Positions 26,183 to 34,461 are shown, counted from the stretch's first letter. The stretch is 42,253 bases of DNA from JAWLDV01 sp046537975 (GCA_046537975.1 JBKHJR010000017.1:1-42253), one strand, 5' to 3'. A program made the numbers and translations. Notes: generated from the letters alone by a model not told the origin.

Positions 26183-27367
26183 TTATGTTGGCAGGTTTTG
26201 ACTTGAATCTGATGCGGTGTCTCTGATCAGAGTGCTTGCAGCCAGAGATATGATCAGGACAATAATGCCGATCAGGAAGAATGACCAGTTAAGACCGAGC
26301 AGGTCCATGATGCCGCCGGCAGTCAGGGAGCCGATAAAAACCCCTGAGCTCATGGCCAGATTATAAACTCCCATCATGGCTCCCTGACCGTAGACGCGTC
26401 CCTCTTGTGCCGCCAAAGCGCCCAGGGTGGGCCAGATTATCGCTTCTCCTATACCTAGCACTACAAAGAGCCCCAGCAGCCACCAGAAGTCCGCTGCCAG
26501 GGGGACCAGAGTCAGCACTACGCCTATTACAACTATCCCTGTCCTCAGAAATTTCACCTTGTCCCGGCGATCGGCGATCCTGCCGAACGGGGTCTGCAGC
26601 AGGACATTGACCAGAGTCCGGCAGGTGATAACTATTCCAATCTGGGTAGCGCTGGCCTGGAAGACCTTGTCCATGAGCAGGGGCAGGAAGGCCATGGTCG
26701 GAACCATGATGATCATGGTAGACATCCGGACCAGCAGTATACCCAGGGTCCTTTTTTTCCTGAGCATGCTGTTTAAGGCCTCAAAGATGCCGAGACGGCG
26801 GGATTCGGTTTTTTTCTCTTCCAGCACCGGCATCTGCACTATCACCAGCAGCAGTGCTATGCCGCTCAGTCCTCCCATCACGTAGAAGGCCCCGGCCATT
26901 CCCCAGATGTCGGTAAAAAATCCACCCAAAAGAGGACCGCAACCGATGCCGGAAAAAATGGCGATATTCAGCATCCCCATAAAACGCCCCTCCTGCCCCA
27001 ACGGCGACAGGTCGCTGACATAGGCCATAGCAACTGGGACGATCATTGCCGATCCTACACCGTGAAAGGCGCGGATGGCGATAAGGTTGTTGACCGAGGT
27101 GGCCTCGGGCAGAGCAAGCCCCACCAGTCCGTAGATGAAAAGGCCGCTGACCAGGAATCCTTTTCTCCCCCAGCGGTCGGAAAGGGTGCCGACAATAGGC
27201 TGGAAGATGCCGCGGCTTATGGAAAAGGCGGCTATTATGAGTCCCAGGGCCAGGCCTCCGGCTCCCAGGTCGGTGGCATAAACCGGCATCACCGGTACGA
27301 TGATCCCGATGCCCAGCAGGGCGATGAAAACCGACAGGAGAAGGGTTATAAGTATTTGTTTTTCCAT
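26183..27367 (-). CDS. MFS transporter, drug-efflux type
   Basis: The 394-residue protein has about 12 predicted membrane helices. Motif A, VGTLSDRWGRKGF (59-71), follows helix 2, and a partial copy, FGRIADRRDKVKF, follows helix 8, as in 12-helix drug:H+ antiporters (TetA/MdtG-like). IVPVMPVYATDLGAG between helices 1 and 2 also fits. Substrate is unknown. A TATAAA box lies at about 27410-27415 on the minus strand but no -35 was found at proper spacing. It is divergent from the metal/iron locus, but none of the TTAGG-type operators lies in that gap, so it is probably outside that regulon. Confidence 0.88.
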   Translation of the reverse strand: MEKQILITLLLSVFIALLGIGIIVPVMPVYATDLGAGGLALGLIIAAFSISRGIFQPIVGTLSDRWGRKGFLVSGLFIYGLVGLALPEATSVNNLIAIRAFHGVGSAMIVPVAMAYVSDLSPLGQEGRFMGMLNIAIFSGIGCGPLLGGFFTDIWGMAGAFYVMGGLSGIALLLVIVQMPVLEEKKTESRRLGIFEALNSMLRKKRTLGILLVRMSTMIIMVPTMAFLPLLMDKVFQASATQIGIVITCRTLVNVLLQTPFGRIADRRDKVKFLRTGIVVIGVVLTLVPLAADFWWLLGLFVVLGIGEAIIWPTLGALAAQEGRVYGQGAMMGVYNLAMSSGVFIGSLTAGGIMDLLGLNWSFFLIGIIVLIISLAASTLIRDTASDSSQNLPT

Positions 27368-27596
27368 AATAAATCTGGTTCCGGGTGTAGTTATTGCCCG
27401 TTCTTGTCCTTTTATAATGCCTCCCCCTCTGTTCCTTCTGGATCAGTCAACCCTGATTTTCCACGCCCTGCGTCTCTTACCGGCGCGGAGCGCCAAGATA
27501 TTACCTTAATTGAATCTCCCGGATTCAGATACTCATTACCCGGAGGAGCCGGAAAAATCCGAAGATTGATTTAAAATGTTGGCTCAAAAAAATAGT

Positions 27597-27625
27597 TTGA
27601 CATTCAAAATATCATAACTTAAAGT
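27597..27625 (+). promoter_or_regulatory. Predicted sigma-70 promoter of the iron/metal locus
   Basis: Perfect TTGACA (27597-27602), 17 nt and TAAAGT (27620-27625), in a very AT-rich stretch, lie 40 bases before the ATG at 27665. Confidence 0.5.
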
Positions 27626-27664
27626 ATATCTAAAATATGAACATTTTTCGTGATAGGAAATAAT

Positions 27665-28381
27665 ATGGAATTTGATAACTTATTTTTAATAGCATTGCAG
27701 GGCAGCCTGGTTCTGGGAGTAATTCATGGCATTAATCCCTGCGGTCATTCCTGGCTGGTGCTGGCACCGTTTGTTACCGGTAATAAGGACGGCAGGCAGG
27801 TCAGCCTGCTTACCCTGTCTTTTATCCTTGGCACAGCCACAGCCTGTATTGCTATAGGCTGGTCCCTGGGGTCTATATCGTCCTTGATCGGCAGTGAGTT
27901 CAGATACTGGACTGATACCGGGGCTAATATAATCATAATAGTCCTGGGACTTCTTCTGCTTGTCAAACCACACGCTCTGCACCACCATCATGATGAACCT
28001 TCCGGATCTTGTGCTGTTGCTGGTAATACCCGTCATGAGGCCTGGTCCGGACAGCAGACGGGGGAGAAGAACTTTTCTCTGGCAGGCAGAATTACGATAA
28101 CCGGTCTCTTTACTATTGGTTTTGTAAATATGATTGTCCCCTGTCCCACAGCGGCCATGATGTATTCCTATGCCCTTGAGTCAGCCAGCGTCTGGAGGAG
28201 TACGGCGGTTTTCGGAGTATATGCCCTGGGTACAGGAGTAACAGTGGCAGCTGTAATCTACGGGATTTATAAGATTACCGGTCTTATTCGGCGGCTCAAT
28301 CAGGATTGGCTGGAAGATGCTTTTATGAGAACGGTGGGGCTGTTGACCGTAGCCTTTGGCTCTTATTCCCTGCTGAGCTGA
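27665..28381 (+). CDS. NicO/TauE-like membrane protein with His-rich loop
   Basis: The 238-residue protein has about six membrane helices. HGINPCGHSW (21-30) in the first part and NMIVPCPTAAMMYSYAL in the second place polar, Cys- and His-containing motifs inside membrane segments, as in the NicO/RcnA/UreH and TauE/DsbD-like groups. The loop KPHALHHHHDEPSG (101-114) could bind metal. Being first in a run that leads to marR and feoAB, a divalent metal exporter or importer is likely, but sulfite export or a reductant-transfer role cannot be excluded. AGGAAA before the ATG at 27665 supports this start over a GTG at 27650. Confidence 0.7.
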   Translation: MEFDNLFLIALQGSLVLGVIHGINPCGHSWLVLAPFVTGNKDGRQVSLLTLSFILGTATACIAIGWSLGSISSLIGSEFRYWTDTGANIIIIVLGLLLLVKPHALHHHHDEPSGSCAVAGNTRHEAWSGQQTGEKNFSLAGRITITGLFTIGFVNMIVPCPTAAMMYSYALESASVWRSTAVFGVYALGTGVTVAAVIYGIYKITGLIRRLNQDWLEDAFMRTVGLLTVAFGSYSLLS

Positions 28382-28436
28382 CCGGTGGCACTTGATAAAT
28401 AAATTCTCCAATACTTGACGACAAGGCAGATCAATA

Positions 28437-28856
28437 ATGACTGAAAAATCTCAGAATCTCAATCATCTTATTATTGAGTTTTATGAAAAGCTCTCTTCCT
28501 GGGAGTATGGTGTGGTGCGGGAGCATGAACTCTCTCTCTCCCAGATGCATGTTATAGAAATACTTGGCCTGCATAAGGGGACAACCATGAAAGAGCTGGC
28601 CCGAAAAATGGGGGTGACCACCGGCAGTTTGACCGTGGTTGTTGATAAGCTGGTAAGAAAAGATCTTGTCCGCCGCAGACCCCATGATACAGACAGGCGA
28701 TCCCTCATTGTGGAGCTTACTGAAAATGGTGAAAAGGATTTTCTTGAGCATGACGAGATGCATTCCCGGCTGACGGAAGAGATAGTTCACCACCTCTCCA
28801 AGGAGGAAGTGGGGCAATTGACCACCATCCTGGCCAAGGTTAACGAGGTAATTTAG
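28437..28856 (+). CDS. MarR-family regulator, probably metal-sensing (AdcR-like)
   Basis: The 139-residue protein has the winged helix of MarR regulators: MKELARKMGVTTGSLTVVVDKL (51-72), then the wing DTDRRSLIVELTENG (84-98). The final helices carry LEHDEMHSRL, giving E104, H105 and H109. With E23 and H38 near the N-terminus this mirrors the zinc site of AdcR (E24, H42, H108, H112), so a metal co-repressor is a reasonable inference. The gene ends inside the first of three palindromic sites that precede feoA, suggesting it represses feoAB in response to iron or another divalent metal. It lies 55 nt after the NicO/TauE-like gene, probably in one transcript. Confidence 0.83.
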   Translation: MTEKSQNLNHLIIEFYEKLSSWEYGVVREHELSLSQMHVIEILGLHKGTTMKELARKMGVTTGSLTVVVDKLVRKDLVRRRPHDTDRRSLIVELTENGEKDFLEHDEMHSRLTEEIVHHLSKEEVGQLTTILAKVNEVI

Positions 28857-28866
28857 GCCTGTCTAA
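28853..28866 (+). promoter_or_regulatory. Operator site 1 (imperfect) upstream of feo promoter
   Basis: TTAGGCCTGTCTAA overlaps the marR stop codon and ends eight bases before the -35 box at 28875. It differs from site 2 at two positions. Confidence 0.5.
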
Positions 28867-28874
28867 TTTTTTTG

Positions 28875-28903
28875 TTGACATGTAAATCGAGGTTTGTTTT
28901 ACT
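28875..28903 (+). promoter_or_regulatory. Predicted feo promoter P1
   Basis: Perfect TTGACA (28875-28880), 17 nt and TTTACT (28898-28903). Transcription would start near 28910. Operator 1 lies just upstream and operator 2 just downstream of the start, a layout expected for repression. Confidence 0.5.
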
Positions 28904-28914
28904 GGCCCTAAAAG

Positions 28915-28928
28915 TTAGGCATGCCTAA
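28915..28928 (+). promoter_or_regulatory. Operator site 2, perfect palindrome
   Basis: TTAGGCATGCCTAA is a perfect 14-bp palindrome located at about +5 to +18 of promoter P1. Confidence 0.65.
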
Positions 28929-29012
28929 TTATTTATCCCCTTAATCAGCCCTTATGTTTGCTAAGGATGTTATAAGCTTGTAATCTTTAAACTCCTTAAG
29001 GAGATTTACGGC

Positions 29013-29075
29013 ATGATGGTTGAATGTAGCATCAAGAAGGAGAGTTGGAGGCATTTTTTTTGCTTACTAAGTTAG
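29013..29075 (+). CDS. Possible 20-residue leader peptide upstream of feoA
   Basis: The strong ribosome site AAGGAG (28998-29003), nine bases before an ATG, opens a 20-codon frame, MMVECSIKKESWRHFFCLLS, whose TAG stop falls inside the 32-bp palindrome. No homology is recognised. It may be a leader peptide coupling translation to feoA expression, or a chance frame behind a good ribosome site. Confidence 0.35.
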   Translation: MMVECSIKKESWRHFFCLLS

Positions 29076-29094
29076 GCAATCCTAACTTAGTAAG
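29063..29094 (+). promoter_or_regulatory. Operator site 3: 32-bp perfect inverted repeat before feoA
   Basis: CTTACTAAGTTAGG (29063-29076), CAAT, then CCTAACTTAGTAAG (29081-29094): 14-bp arms without mismatch. The core TTAGGCAATCCTAA repeats the motif of sites 1 and 2. It covers the -35 zone of a perfect TATAAT at 29100-29105. As RNA it could also fold, but a clean T-run is missing, so a DNA operator is preferred to a terminator. Confidence 0.7.
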
Positions 29095-29099
29095 GTTTA

Positions 29100-29105
29100 T
29101 ATAAT
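29100..29105 (+). promoter_or_regulatory. Predicted -10 box of feo promoter P2
   Basis: A perfect TATAAT sits 25 bases before the feoA ATG. No good -35 is seen; that area is filled by operator 3, so a bound regulator would block, or possibly assist, polymerase here. Confidence 0.4.
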
Positions 29106-29130
29106 TCATCTTGCAGCAGGAGGATTTCAA

Positions 29131-29454
29131 ATGAAGTTGACCAGAAAAGATATTGCCGGGCAAAACCGGGAGGTATGCAGCGGTAACTGTTGCCATGGCA
29201 GCCGGGACGAAAAAGACCGGGACTCCGGGATAATCCTGAGGCAGATGCAAAAGGGGGAGTCGGGCACGATAACCGCGGTCAGGGCAAAGGGCGAACTGGG
29301 ACAGCGAATCCGGGAGATCGGCCTGATCCCGGGGACTCAAATCACCGTGGAAAAAAGGGCCCCGCTTTATGATCCGGTTGCTTTAAGGGTGATGGGCTGC
29401 ATTATCACCCTGCGCAACAACGAGGCTGATAATATAGAAGTCCGGTTAGATTAA
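29131..29454 (+). CDS. feoA: FeoA, ferrous iron transport accessory protein
   Basis: The 107-residue protein has an SH3-like FeoA domain from about 36 to the end (MQKGESGTITAVRAKGEL, RIREIGLIPGTQITVEKRAP, GCIITLRNNEADNIEVRL). It assists FeoB at the inner membrane. An N-terminal extension of some 30 residues carries C16, C20 and C21 in EVCSGNCCHG, unlike the usual 75-residue FeoA. A strong AGGAGG (29119-29124) precedes the ATG. The spacing to feoB is 21 nt. Confidence 0.93.
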   Translation: MKLTRKDIAGQNREVCSGNCCHGSRDEKDRDSGIILRQMQKGESGTITAVRAKGELGQRIREIGLIPGTQITVEKRAPLYDPVALRVMGCIITLRNNEADNIEVRLD

Positions 29455-29475
29455 CAAATTAGGAGGAGAATAATA

Positions 29476-31788
29476 ATGACATCCAGGCAAAAAGCCCCTT
29501 CCTATCAAAGCGGGCATCATTCTGCTGTCCGTACCGGTAAGAGTTCTTCGATTTTCCATTTGGTGAAACTGGATCAGGCGGAAGTCAAGGTAGCTCTGGC
29601 AGGCAATCCCAATTCAGGAAAAAGTACCCTGTTTAATACTCTCACCGGGGCCAGGCAGCAGGTCGGTAATTACCCGGGAGTAACAGTGGAGAAAAAGGAA
29701 GGTTTGTGCCGGCAGGGAGATGAAAAGATCCACGTCGTGGACCTGCCCGGCACTTATTCACTTACCGCCAACTCTCTGGAAGAAGTTGTGGCCCGGGATT
29801 TTCTGGTCACTGAAGAACCGCAGGTAGTGGTGAATATTGTGGATGCCTCGAATCTGGAGCGCCACCTTTTTCTCACCTGCCAGTTTCTGGAGATGGGAAT
29901 CCCGGTAGTCCTGGCCCTGAATATGATAGATGTGGCCCGGGACCGGGGGATAGAAATCAAGGCTGAAAGGCTTTCCGCTTTACTCGGTGTTCCGGTGGTT
30001 CCGATAATTGCCAGATCAGGTCAGGGCAAGGAGGAACTGGTCCAAAAAGTTCTTGAAGTAGCCCGGGGAGAAGCGGGGGAGCAGGAAACCAGTATATCCT
30101 ATGGGGAAGATATCGATGCCGCCCTGCTCAAGATGACCGAAGAAATCGAGACCGCCGGTTTCTTGTCTGATGCCTATCAACCCCGCTGGCTGGCCTTGAA
30201 GTATGTGGAAGGCGACCGGCGGATTATTGAGCAGGGCCGCAAGATATCTCCTTCCCTCTCCGACCGGCTGGAGAAGACCTCCGCAAAATTGGCTGTACAT
30301 CTCCAGGAAACCGAGGACCTTCCGCCCGAAGCCGTAATCACCGACCAGCGCTACGGTTACATCAAATCCGTTCTCAGGCAGGGGGTGGTAGACCGGAAAC
30401 AGGAGGTTGACCGGCTTTTCCTGTCCGATAAGATCGACAAGGTGTTGACCAACCGTTTGTTCGGACCTGTTATTATGCTGGCCATCCTGTTCGGACTATA
30501 TCAATTCACCTTTACTTACAGTGAACTGCCTGTCTCCTGGCTGGAGGGGTTCTTCGGCTTTCTGGGCAGTACGGCCGAGAATGTGCTGCCGGACGGTCTG
30601 GTCAAGTCGCTGGTTGTTTCCGGGATCATTGATGGGGTAGGGGGCGTGTTGGGCTTTGTGCCCCTACTGATGTTCATGTTTTTCGGTATCGCCATATTGG
30701 AGGACACCGGGTACTTGGCCAGAGTGGCCTTTATGCTGGACCGGCTCTTCCGGATGTTCGGGCTGCACGGCAATTCCGTTATGGGTTATATAGTCTCAGG
30801 CGGTATTGCCGGAGGCTGTGCCGTGCCGGGAGTTATGGCCACCCGGACTCTGAAGTCGTCCAGGGAGAGATTGGCCACCCTGCTTACTGTGCCTTTCATG
30901 AACTGCGGGGCCAAGCTGCCGGTGCTGGCTCTGTTGATCGGCACTTTTTTCGCAACGCAAAAGGCCTGGTTGATGTTCGGTTTCACCCTGCTGGCCTGGT
31001 TCGTCTCTCTTCTGGTGGCCAAGCTGCTGCGTTCCACAATACTCAAGGGCGAGGCCATGCCCTTTGTAATGGAGTTGCCTCCCTACCGCCTTCCCACCCT
31101 GAAAGGTCTGGTTATCCACACCTGGGAAAGGACCTGGCATTATATCAAGAAGGCCGGCACCGTGATTCTCGGGGTCTCGATTCTGCTCTGGGCCCTGATG
31201 ACCTTCCCCGGTCTGCCCGGAGAAGAAAAGGAGTATTTTTCCTCCCAGCGCCAGGCGGTACTGGCCGGTTATTCTTCCGAGGTGGTTACTGAAATGGAAG
31301 AGGCGGACGGGGATCTGAGTCCGGCTGCCGGCAGGTTAAAAAAAGAACTTGGTGAACTGGACAGCCTCAGGGCCCAGGAAGAGCTGCGTCACTCCTTTGC
31401 CGGCCGGATCGGCACTGCCCTTACGAAAGTGAGCTGGCTGGCGGGTTTTGACTGGCGGACCAACATTGCCCTGGTAGGCGGATTTGCCGCCAAGGAGGTG
31501 GTGGTTTCCACCCTGGGCACTGCCTATTCCCTGGGGGAGGTTGACCCGGAAGGGGGCCAGTCATTGTCGGCAAGGCTGGCGGCAAGTCCGGACTGGAATC
31601 CGGTCAAGGCTCTGGCCCTGATGGTCTTTGTCATGTTTTATGCCCCCTGTTTCGTAACCGTGGTCTGCATGGTGCGGGAGAGCGGGGCCTGGAAATGGGG
31701 ACTGTTTTCCATGGCCTTTAATACCGTGTTTGCTTTCACTCTTGCTGTGGCGGTTTATCAGACCGGGATGTTTCTGGTCCCCGGCTAA
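29476..31788 (+). CDS. feoB: FeoB, ferrous iron transporter with GTPase domain
   Basis: The 770-residue protein imports Fe2+ across the inner membrane. After an N-terminal extension of about 37 residues comes the G domain: G1 GNPNSGKST (43-51), G2 at PGVT (67-70), G3 DLPG (89-92) and G4 NMID (149-152). The membrane part has the two Gate regions (GGCAVPGVMATRTL and FMNCGAKLPVLALL) and the late CFVTVVCMVRESG helix. The Shine-Dalgarno is AGGAGGAG. It is followed by the LbtU-like porin, probably in the same transcript. Confidence 0.97.
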   Translation: MTSRQKAPSYQSGHHSAVRTGKSSSIFHLVKLDQAEVKVALAGNPNSGKSTLFNTLTGARQQVGNYPGVTVEKKEGLCRQGDEKIHVVDLPGTYSLTANSLEEVVARDFLVTEEPQVVVNIVDASNLERHLFLTCQFLEMGIPVVLALNMIDVARDRGIEIKAERLSALLGVPVVPIIARSGQGKEELVQKVLEVARGEAGEQETSISYGEDIDAALLKMTEEIETAGFLSDAYQPRWLALKYVEGDRRIIEQGRKISPSLSDRLEKTSAKLAVHLQETEDLPPEAVITDQRYGYIKSVLRQGVVDRKQEVDRLFLSDKIDKVLTNRLFGPVIMLAILFGLYQFTFTYSELPVSWLEGFFGFLGSTAENVLPDGLVKSLVVSGIIDGVGGVLGFVPLLMFMFFGIAILEDTGYLARVAFMLDRLFRMFGLHGNSVMGYIVSGGIAGGCAVPGVMATRTLKSSRERLATLLTVPFMNCGAKLPVLALLIGTFFATQKAWLMFGFTLLAWFVSLLVAKLLRSTILKGEAMPFVMELPPYRLPTLKGLVIHTWERTWHYIKKAGTVILGVSILLWALMTFPGLPGEEKEYFSSQRQAVLAGYSSEVVTEMEEADGDLSPAAGRLKKELGELDSLRAQEELRHSFAGRIGTALTKVSWLAGFDWRTNIALVGGFAAKEVVVSTLGTAYSLGEVDPEGGQSLSARLAASPDWNPVKALALMVFVMFYAPCFVTVVCMVRESGAWKWGLFSMAFNTVFAFTLAVAVYQTGMFLVPG

Positions 31789-31853
31789 AATCGTAATTTG
31801 TAAGTTCAAGGATTACAGGATAATAAAAATCAACGAAGAATTGAGGTGAAACA

Positions 31854-33164
31854 ATGAACAAGAACAGCTGGAATTTATTAATGCCGGGAATATTCCTGGT
31901 ATCCCTGACCCTGAACCCCGTGGGGGGGCAAGCCCTGGCAAGAGAGGGGGATGAATCGCAGGTCCGGGTCAGAGAGTTAATCAGTCAGAATCAGAACTTA
32001 GAGAGACGCCTGAAAAGGATTGAAGAAAAACTCAGCCAAAAGAAAAAATCTGTAAATGAGGCCTCCTCTTCCCAGGCTGGGGGAAGAAAGTGGGAAAGTG
32101 AGGCAAACGGTTTTCTCACCGGACTTGGCAGCAGGATAGATTTCAGCGGCCTGGTCGAGTTTGGCGGAGCCTGGCAGGAGGTGGAGAAGGTCTCCGGCGA
32201 CCAGGAAGAGGAAAGCGACCTGGCCCTGACTACGGTGGAGCTGGCCATCGGGGCGGAGGTCAGTCCCTGGGTTAACCTGGAGACCGTCCTCCTTTATGAG
32301 GATCCCACTTTTGACCAGGATGAATCCAGTATTGATCTGGATGTGGCAGCTCTTACCCTGGGCAACACCGAGCGCTATCCTTTTTATCTTTCCGCAGGCA
32401 AGATGTATGTCCCTTTCGGGGCCCTGTTGACCCACATGCCGGATGACCCCCTTCAGGATTCACCTTTGACTCTGGCCATGGGCGAGGCAAGTGAAAAGGC
32501 CGTCCTGCTGGGCTTAGATTATCAGGGACTATCTCTTTCCGGCTACGCCTTCAACGGTGATGTGGAAGAGAGCAGTGAAGATAAGCATATAGACGGTTAT
32601 GGCTTTGATGTTAATTATTCTGCCAGTTTCCCGGTCTCACTGAGCGAGCGGGTCAAGAAGGGGGAAAAGTATCCCCACGGCAAAACCATGGAAATGGATC
32701 TCCTGGTAGGGGCCTCTTATATCTCCAATATTGCTGAATCCGACGGTTTGACTGAAGTCATTGGCGGGGAAGTGGAAGACTACGTGGCCGGCTATGCCGC
32801 CTATCTCCATACCGGCTACCGGGGTCTTTTCCTGGATGCCGAGTACATGACCGCCGCCGATGAGTTCGAGGTAAATGAACTGTCAGTGGAAGGGCAGGGG
32901 GCTCAGCCTTCGGTATGGAATCTGGAAACGGGTTTTAACTATGACTGGGGCAAAAACCTGGAGGTGGTCTTTAACTATGCCGGTTCGGATGAAGCCGGAG
33001 GGCTGGGCTTTCCGGAGAGAAGGTACGGACTTAACTTCAATCAGGAAATCTCTGAGAATACCGTGATCTCCCTGGGATATTTTAATGATTCTTATGAGAA
33101 TGATGATATTGAGGGCCGGGATGAGAGGAACCTGGTTTTTTCCCAGATAGCTGTGGAGTTTTAA
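31854..33164 (+). CDS. LbtU-like outer-membrane porin
   Basis: The 436-residue protein has a signal peptide ending near GGQALA (residue 29), a coiled coil at about 36-66 (RELISQNQNLERRLKRIEEKL), and then a beta-barrel from about 95 to the end with a C-terminal Phe (FSQIAVEF). DFSGLVEFGGAW, the acidic strands that follow and YLSAGKMYVPFGALLTHMPDDPL match LbtU-type siderophore porins, named after the Legionella legiobactin receptor. A ribosome site GAGGTG lies eight bases before the ATG. Placement behind feoB suggests it lets an iron source through the outer membrane to the Feo system. Confidence 0.82.
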   Translation: MNKNSWNLLMPGIFLVSLTLNPVGGQALAREGDESQVRVRELISQNQNLERRLKRIEEKLSQKKKSVNEASSSQAGGRKWESEANGFLTGLGSRIDFSGLVEFGGAWQEVEKVSGDQEEESDLALTTVELAIGAEVSPWVNLETVLLYEDPTFDQDESSIDLDVAALTLGNTERYPFYLSAGKMYVPFGALLTHMPDDPLQDSPLTLAMGEASEKAVLLGLDYQGLSLSGYAFNGDVEESSEDKHIDGYGFDVNYSASFPVSLSERVKKGEKYPHGKTMEMDLLVGASYISNIAESDGLTEVIGGEVEDYVAGYAAYLHTGYRGLFLDAEYMTAADEFEVNELSVEGQGAQPSVWNLETGFNYDWGKNLEVVFNYAGSDEAGGLGFPERRYGLNFNQEISENTVISLGYFNDSYENDDIEGRDERNLVFSQIAVEF

Positions 33165-33179
33165 GTTGTGAACTTAAAT

Positions 33180-33233
33180 CCCTTCTCCCTGTTACCTCCC
33201 TTTATCTGAGAAGGGGTGGAACAGGGAGAAGGG
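33180..33233 (+). repeat. Long hairpin between the porin and DUF2325 genes
   Basis: CCCTTCTCCCTGTT (33180-33193) and AACAGGGAGAAGGG (33220-33233) are perfect 14-bp arms around a 26-nt loop. There is no T-run after it, so it is more likely an mRNA-processing or stabilising element than a simple terminator. Confidence 0.6.
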
Positions 33234-33269
33234 GAGTTAAAATATGAAATTAATATTCCGGAGGACGTT

Positions 33270-34061
33270 ATGGATAAGAGATCGATGGATTCTGGAAAGG
33301 AGGTATCCAAACGGACCAGGGAAAAAATATCGGATATCAAATTTGTATATAACACAGCAGAATTGCGGTCATCGAATCAGGATGCCAGTCATTTCATCAG
33401 CAAGGAAAATAAGAATTCAAAAAAACAGCTCGAACACTATAAGGCAGCTGAAGAATCAGCCTGGACTCAAAAGCTAAAAGAAATGGAGGATCAGATCAGG
33501 GTTCTTCGCCAGGATAATGCCGTCTTGCTCGGCAGGATAGACGAGTTGACCGGTGACCTGGAAGCAAGCCATGACCTGCTTGAACAGTCAAGTCGGATTG
33601 CAGATGACCTGGAAAAAAGAAATGCCGTTCTCAGTACGGAGAAGGAAGAACTGAGGCAGGAGGTTGTTTCCTTGGAGACCGCTTCGTTTGCGAAAATGGC
33701 CACATCATCCAGATGTTCAGGCTGCGAAGATAAGGATACGGAAGGTTGTCCCGGTCCTGGTCTCTGCGGCAAAACCATCCTCTATGTGGGTGGGCAGCAT
33801 AAGATGGTGCCCCACTATAAGCAGCTGGTCGAGAAGTACGGCGGTCGGTTTATCCATCATGACGGCGGCAGGGAGGCCTCGAGAGCCCGGCTGCCGAAAA
33901 TGCTGGACAGTGCAGATGCTGTCGTCTGCCCGGTTGGCTGTGTGAGCCATGATGCCTGCAACCAGGTAAAGAAAATCTGCAAACGCTGCCATAAACCCTT
34001 TGTCATGATGCGCAGCTCCGGGCTTTCATCCCTGGCCAAGGGGTTGAATGACATCATTTAA
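33270..34061 (+). CDS. DUF2325 protein with N-terminal coiled coil
   Basis: The product is 263 residues from the ATG at 33270, which has GGAGG at 33260-33264; a GTG at 33216 would add 18 residues but lies inside the hairpin. Residues 55-140 form a coiled coil (LKEMEDQIRVLRQDNAVLLGRIDEL). A short Cys-rich link follows (CSGCEDKDTEGCPGPGLCG), then the DUF2325 domain: KTILYVGGQHKMVPHY, FIHHDGGRE, VVCPVGCVSHDACNQVKKIC and MMRSSGLSSLAKGLND. DUF2325 has no proven function; its conserved Cys, His and Arg suggest metal, redox or nucleotide binding. The C-terminal 95 residues are about 81% identical to the protein at 40744. Confidence 0.82.
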   Translation: MDKRSMDSGKEVSKRTREKISDIKFVYNTAELRSSNQDASHFISKENKNSKKQLEHYKAAEESAWTQKLKEMEDQIRVLRQDNAVLLGRIDELTGDLEASHDLLEQSSRIADDLEKRNAVLSTEKEELRQEVVSLETASFAKMATSSRCSGCEDKDTEGCPGPGLCGKTILYVGGQHKMVPHYKQLVEKYGGRFIHHDGGREASRARLPKMLDSADAVVCPVGCVSHDACNQVKKICKRCHKPFVMMRSSGLSSLAKGLNDII

Positions 34062-34144
34062 TAAAGTTTTAATTTATCCTGCCGTTTAAATTAGATGGAT
34101 CAGAGCGTTCCTGTAACTTAAGCAAATTCCGAACATCCCGGTAC

Positions 34145-34435
34145 CTACAGCTTTTGCTCAATGGGGAGAACCAGGGCCTCTAGGTGGTGGTGGGCGGTTT
34201 TTTTCTCCCGGAAAGCCTCCAGGTCCCGGAGTATGCCTTCGAGCCCGTCATCCGGCACCTGGGCCTGGACCACTGTGGTGCTGCCGGGAAAGACCTTGGT
34301 GCCGAATTTTTTTCCGTCCCGGTCCCTGCCTTCCTGCATAGGGTATCTGACGTAATTTTCAATTTCGTGCCGGTCCAGGATCTGCTCGATTTCTTCGGCA
34401 TATTCAAAGTGAAACGTGATATGCAGGAATTTCAT
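34145..34435 (-). CDS. PII-like small protein linked to RND efflux
   Basis: The 96-residue protein opens MKFLHITFHFEYAEEIEQIL and contains a loop GRDRDGKKFGTKVFPGSTTVVQAQV, then VPDDGLEGILRDLEAFREKK. The alpha-beta-beta ferredoxin-like pattern fits the PII/CutA group, and from memory it matches the small family NCBI names PG0541 transporter-associated protein. It is the last gene of the efflux operon, 26 nt after the RND pump. A regulatory contact with the pump, by analogy with GlnK and AmtB, is inference. Confidence 0.72.
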   Translation of the reverse strand: MKFLHITFHFEYAEEIEQILDRHEIENYVRYPMQEGRDRDGKKFGTKVFPGSTTVVQAQVPDDGLEGILRDLEAFREKKTAHHHLEALVLPIEQKL

Positions 34436-34461
34436 GAAGTGCTCCGTCGCTTTAATGCCGC

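Noticed and set aside
27650..27664. GTG start adding five residues to the NicO/TauE-like protein
   Set aside because: The ATG at 27665 has AGGAAA at proper spacing; the GTG has nothing.
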